Positions 63,981 through 64,000 of a stretch of DNA of 64,000 nucleotides are shown in pieces. Numbering within the stretch: position 1 is the stretch's first letter; every line of letters starts with the position of its first letter. Both the position numbers and the translations under genes were made by a program. This DNA is from Parasedimentitalea psychrophila. Its GTDB lineage: Bacteria; Pseudomonadota; Alphaproteobacteria; Rhodobacterales; Rhodobacteraceae. The stretch spans positions 4,611,501-4,675,500 of the forward strand of contig NZ_CP127247.1 of assembly GCF_030285785.1 (NCBI RefSeq), read 5' to 3'. Under the pieces are notes generated by a model. That model saw only the letters and a program-made list of their open reading frames with translations. It made no database searches and was not told the DNA's origin.

Positions 63981-64000
63981 CAAAAACAAAAACGCCCGGC

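Overview
The window reads as chromosome of a marine alphaproteobacterium of the Roseobacter group (Rhodobacteraceae). The evidence is high-GC coding with many GTG/TTG starts, the block DUF177-rpmF-plsX-fabH-ihfA-MerR, a Fur/Mur-type regulator, a double-length Dcd, an OlsB-type acyltransferase, many carbohydrate ABC genes, and a short intergenic repeat typical of this family. No species can be named from sequence alone.

Region 1 (1-2.4 kb) is decayed DNA: a sulfatase pseudogene with four in-frame TGA codons, a frameshifted DUF1269 gene, and an IS5-family remnant with its ends and an expanded 15-bp tandem repeat. Region 2 (2.5-9.9 kb) is a sugar operon on the minus strand (binding protein, two permeases, ATPase, TIM-barrel isomerase-like protein, Gfo/Idh/MocA dehydrogenase). 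It faces a LacI-family regulator across a nested palindrome. Region 3 (10.0-14.1 kb) is a plus-strand operon: XRE-cupin regulator, LysE-type exporter, GFA-family protein and a dimethylglycine/sarcosine dehydrogenase-like flavoprotein. Region 4 (14.2-18.8 kb) holds a Pro/Arg/Gly-repeat surface protein with a peptidoglycan-binding end, a DUF2092 protein, an orphan sensor kinase and a metallo-beta-lactamase-fold hydrolase.

Region 5 (about 18.93-39.8 kb) is a genomic island at the 3' end of tRNA-Asn(GTT). A 798-bp direct repeat, made of the tRNA 3' end plus an integrase remnant, occurs at 18931 and again at 37891, so the island is two tandem insertions or one element with both ends duplicated. 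Inside are a family-A-DNA-polymerase-like gene split by an in-frame TGA, an IS30 remnant, a sugar-catabolism block (21.7-32.1 kb), two small ORFs, a full-length tyrosine recombinase, a KAP-type NTPase fragment, and an IS3-family element nested in another IS3-family remnant.

The catabolic block is the functional core of the island. A CUT2-type ABC importer, a zinc dehydrogenase and an SDR lie on one strand under a GntR regulator. On the other strand lie a split UxaA-type dehydratase, an aldo/keto reductase, a lactonase and a protein that fuses a PfkB sugar kinase to a RhaM-type mutarotase. Together they could carry L-galactose through L-galactonate, tagaturonate and altronate to KDG and KDPG. 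An L-fucose-type route is the main alternative.

Region 6 (39.9-64 kb) is core chromosome: rpsU, a periplasmic MBL hydrolase, eno with a LacI-type (CceR/PckR-like) operator, a DMT exporter, a PEP mutase-family enzyme, Fur/Mur, a DEAD-box helicase, an EEP-family phosphodiesterase, SelO, a cupin protein, anmK, tyrS, acyltransferases, an SDR, an ABC-F ATPase, olsB, bamE, the DUF177-rpmF-plsX-fabH-ihfA-MerR block, tRNA-Pro(GGG) and dcd. No CRISPR array, rRNA or replication origin was seen.
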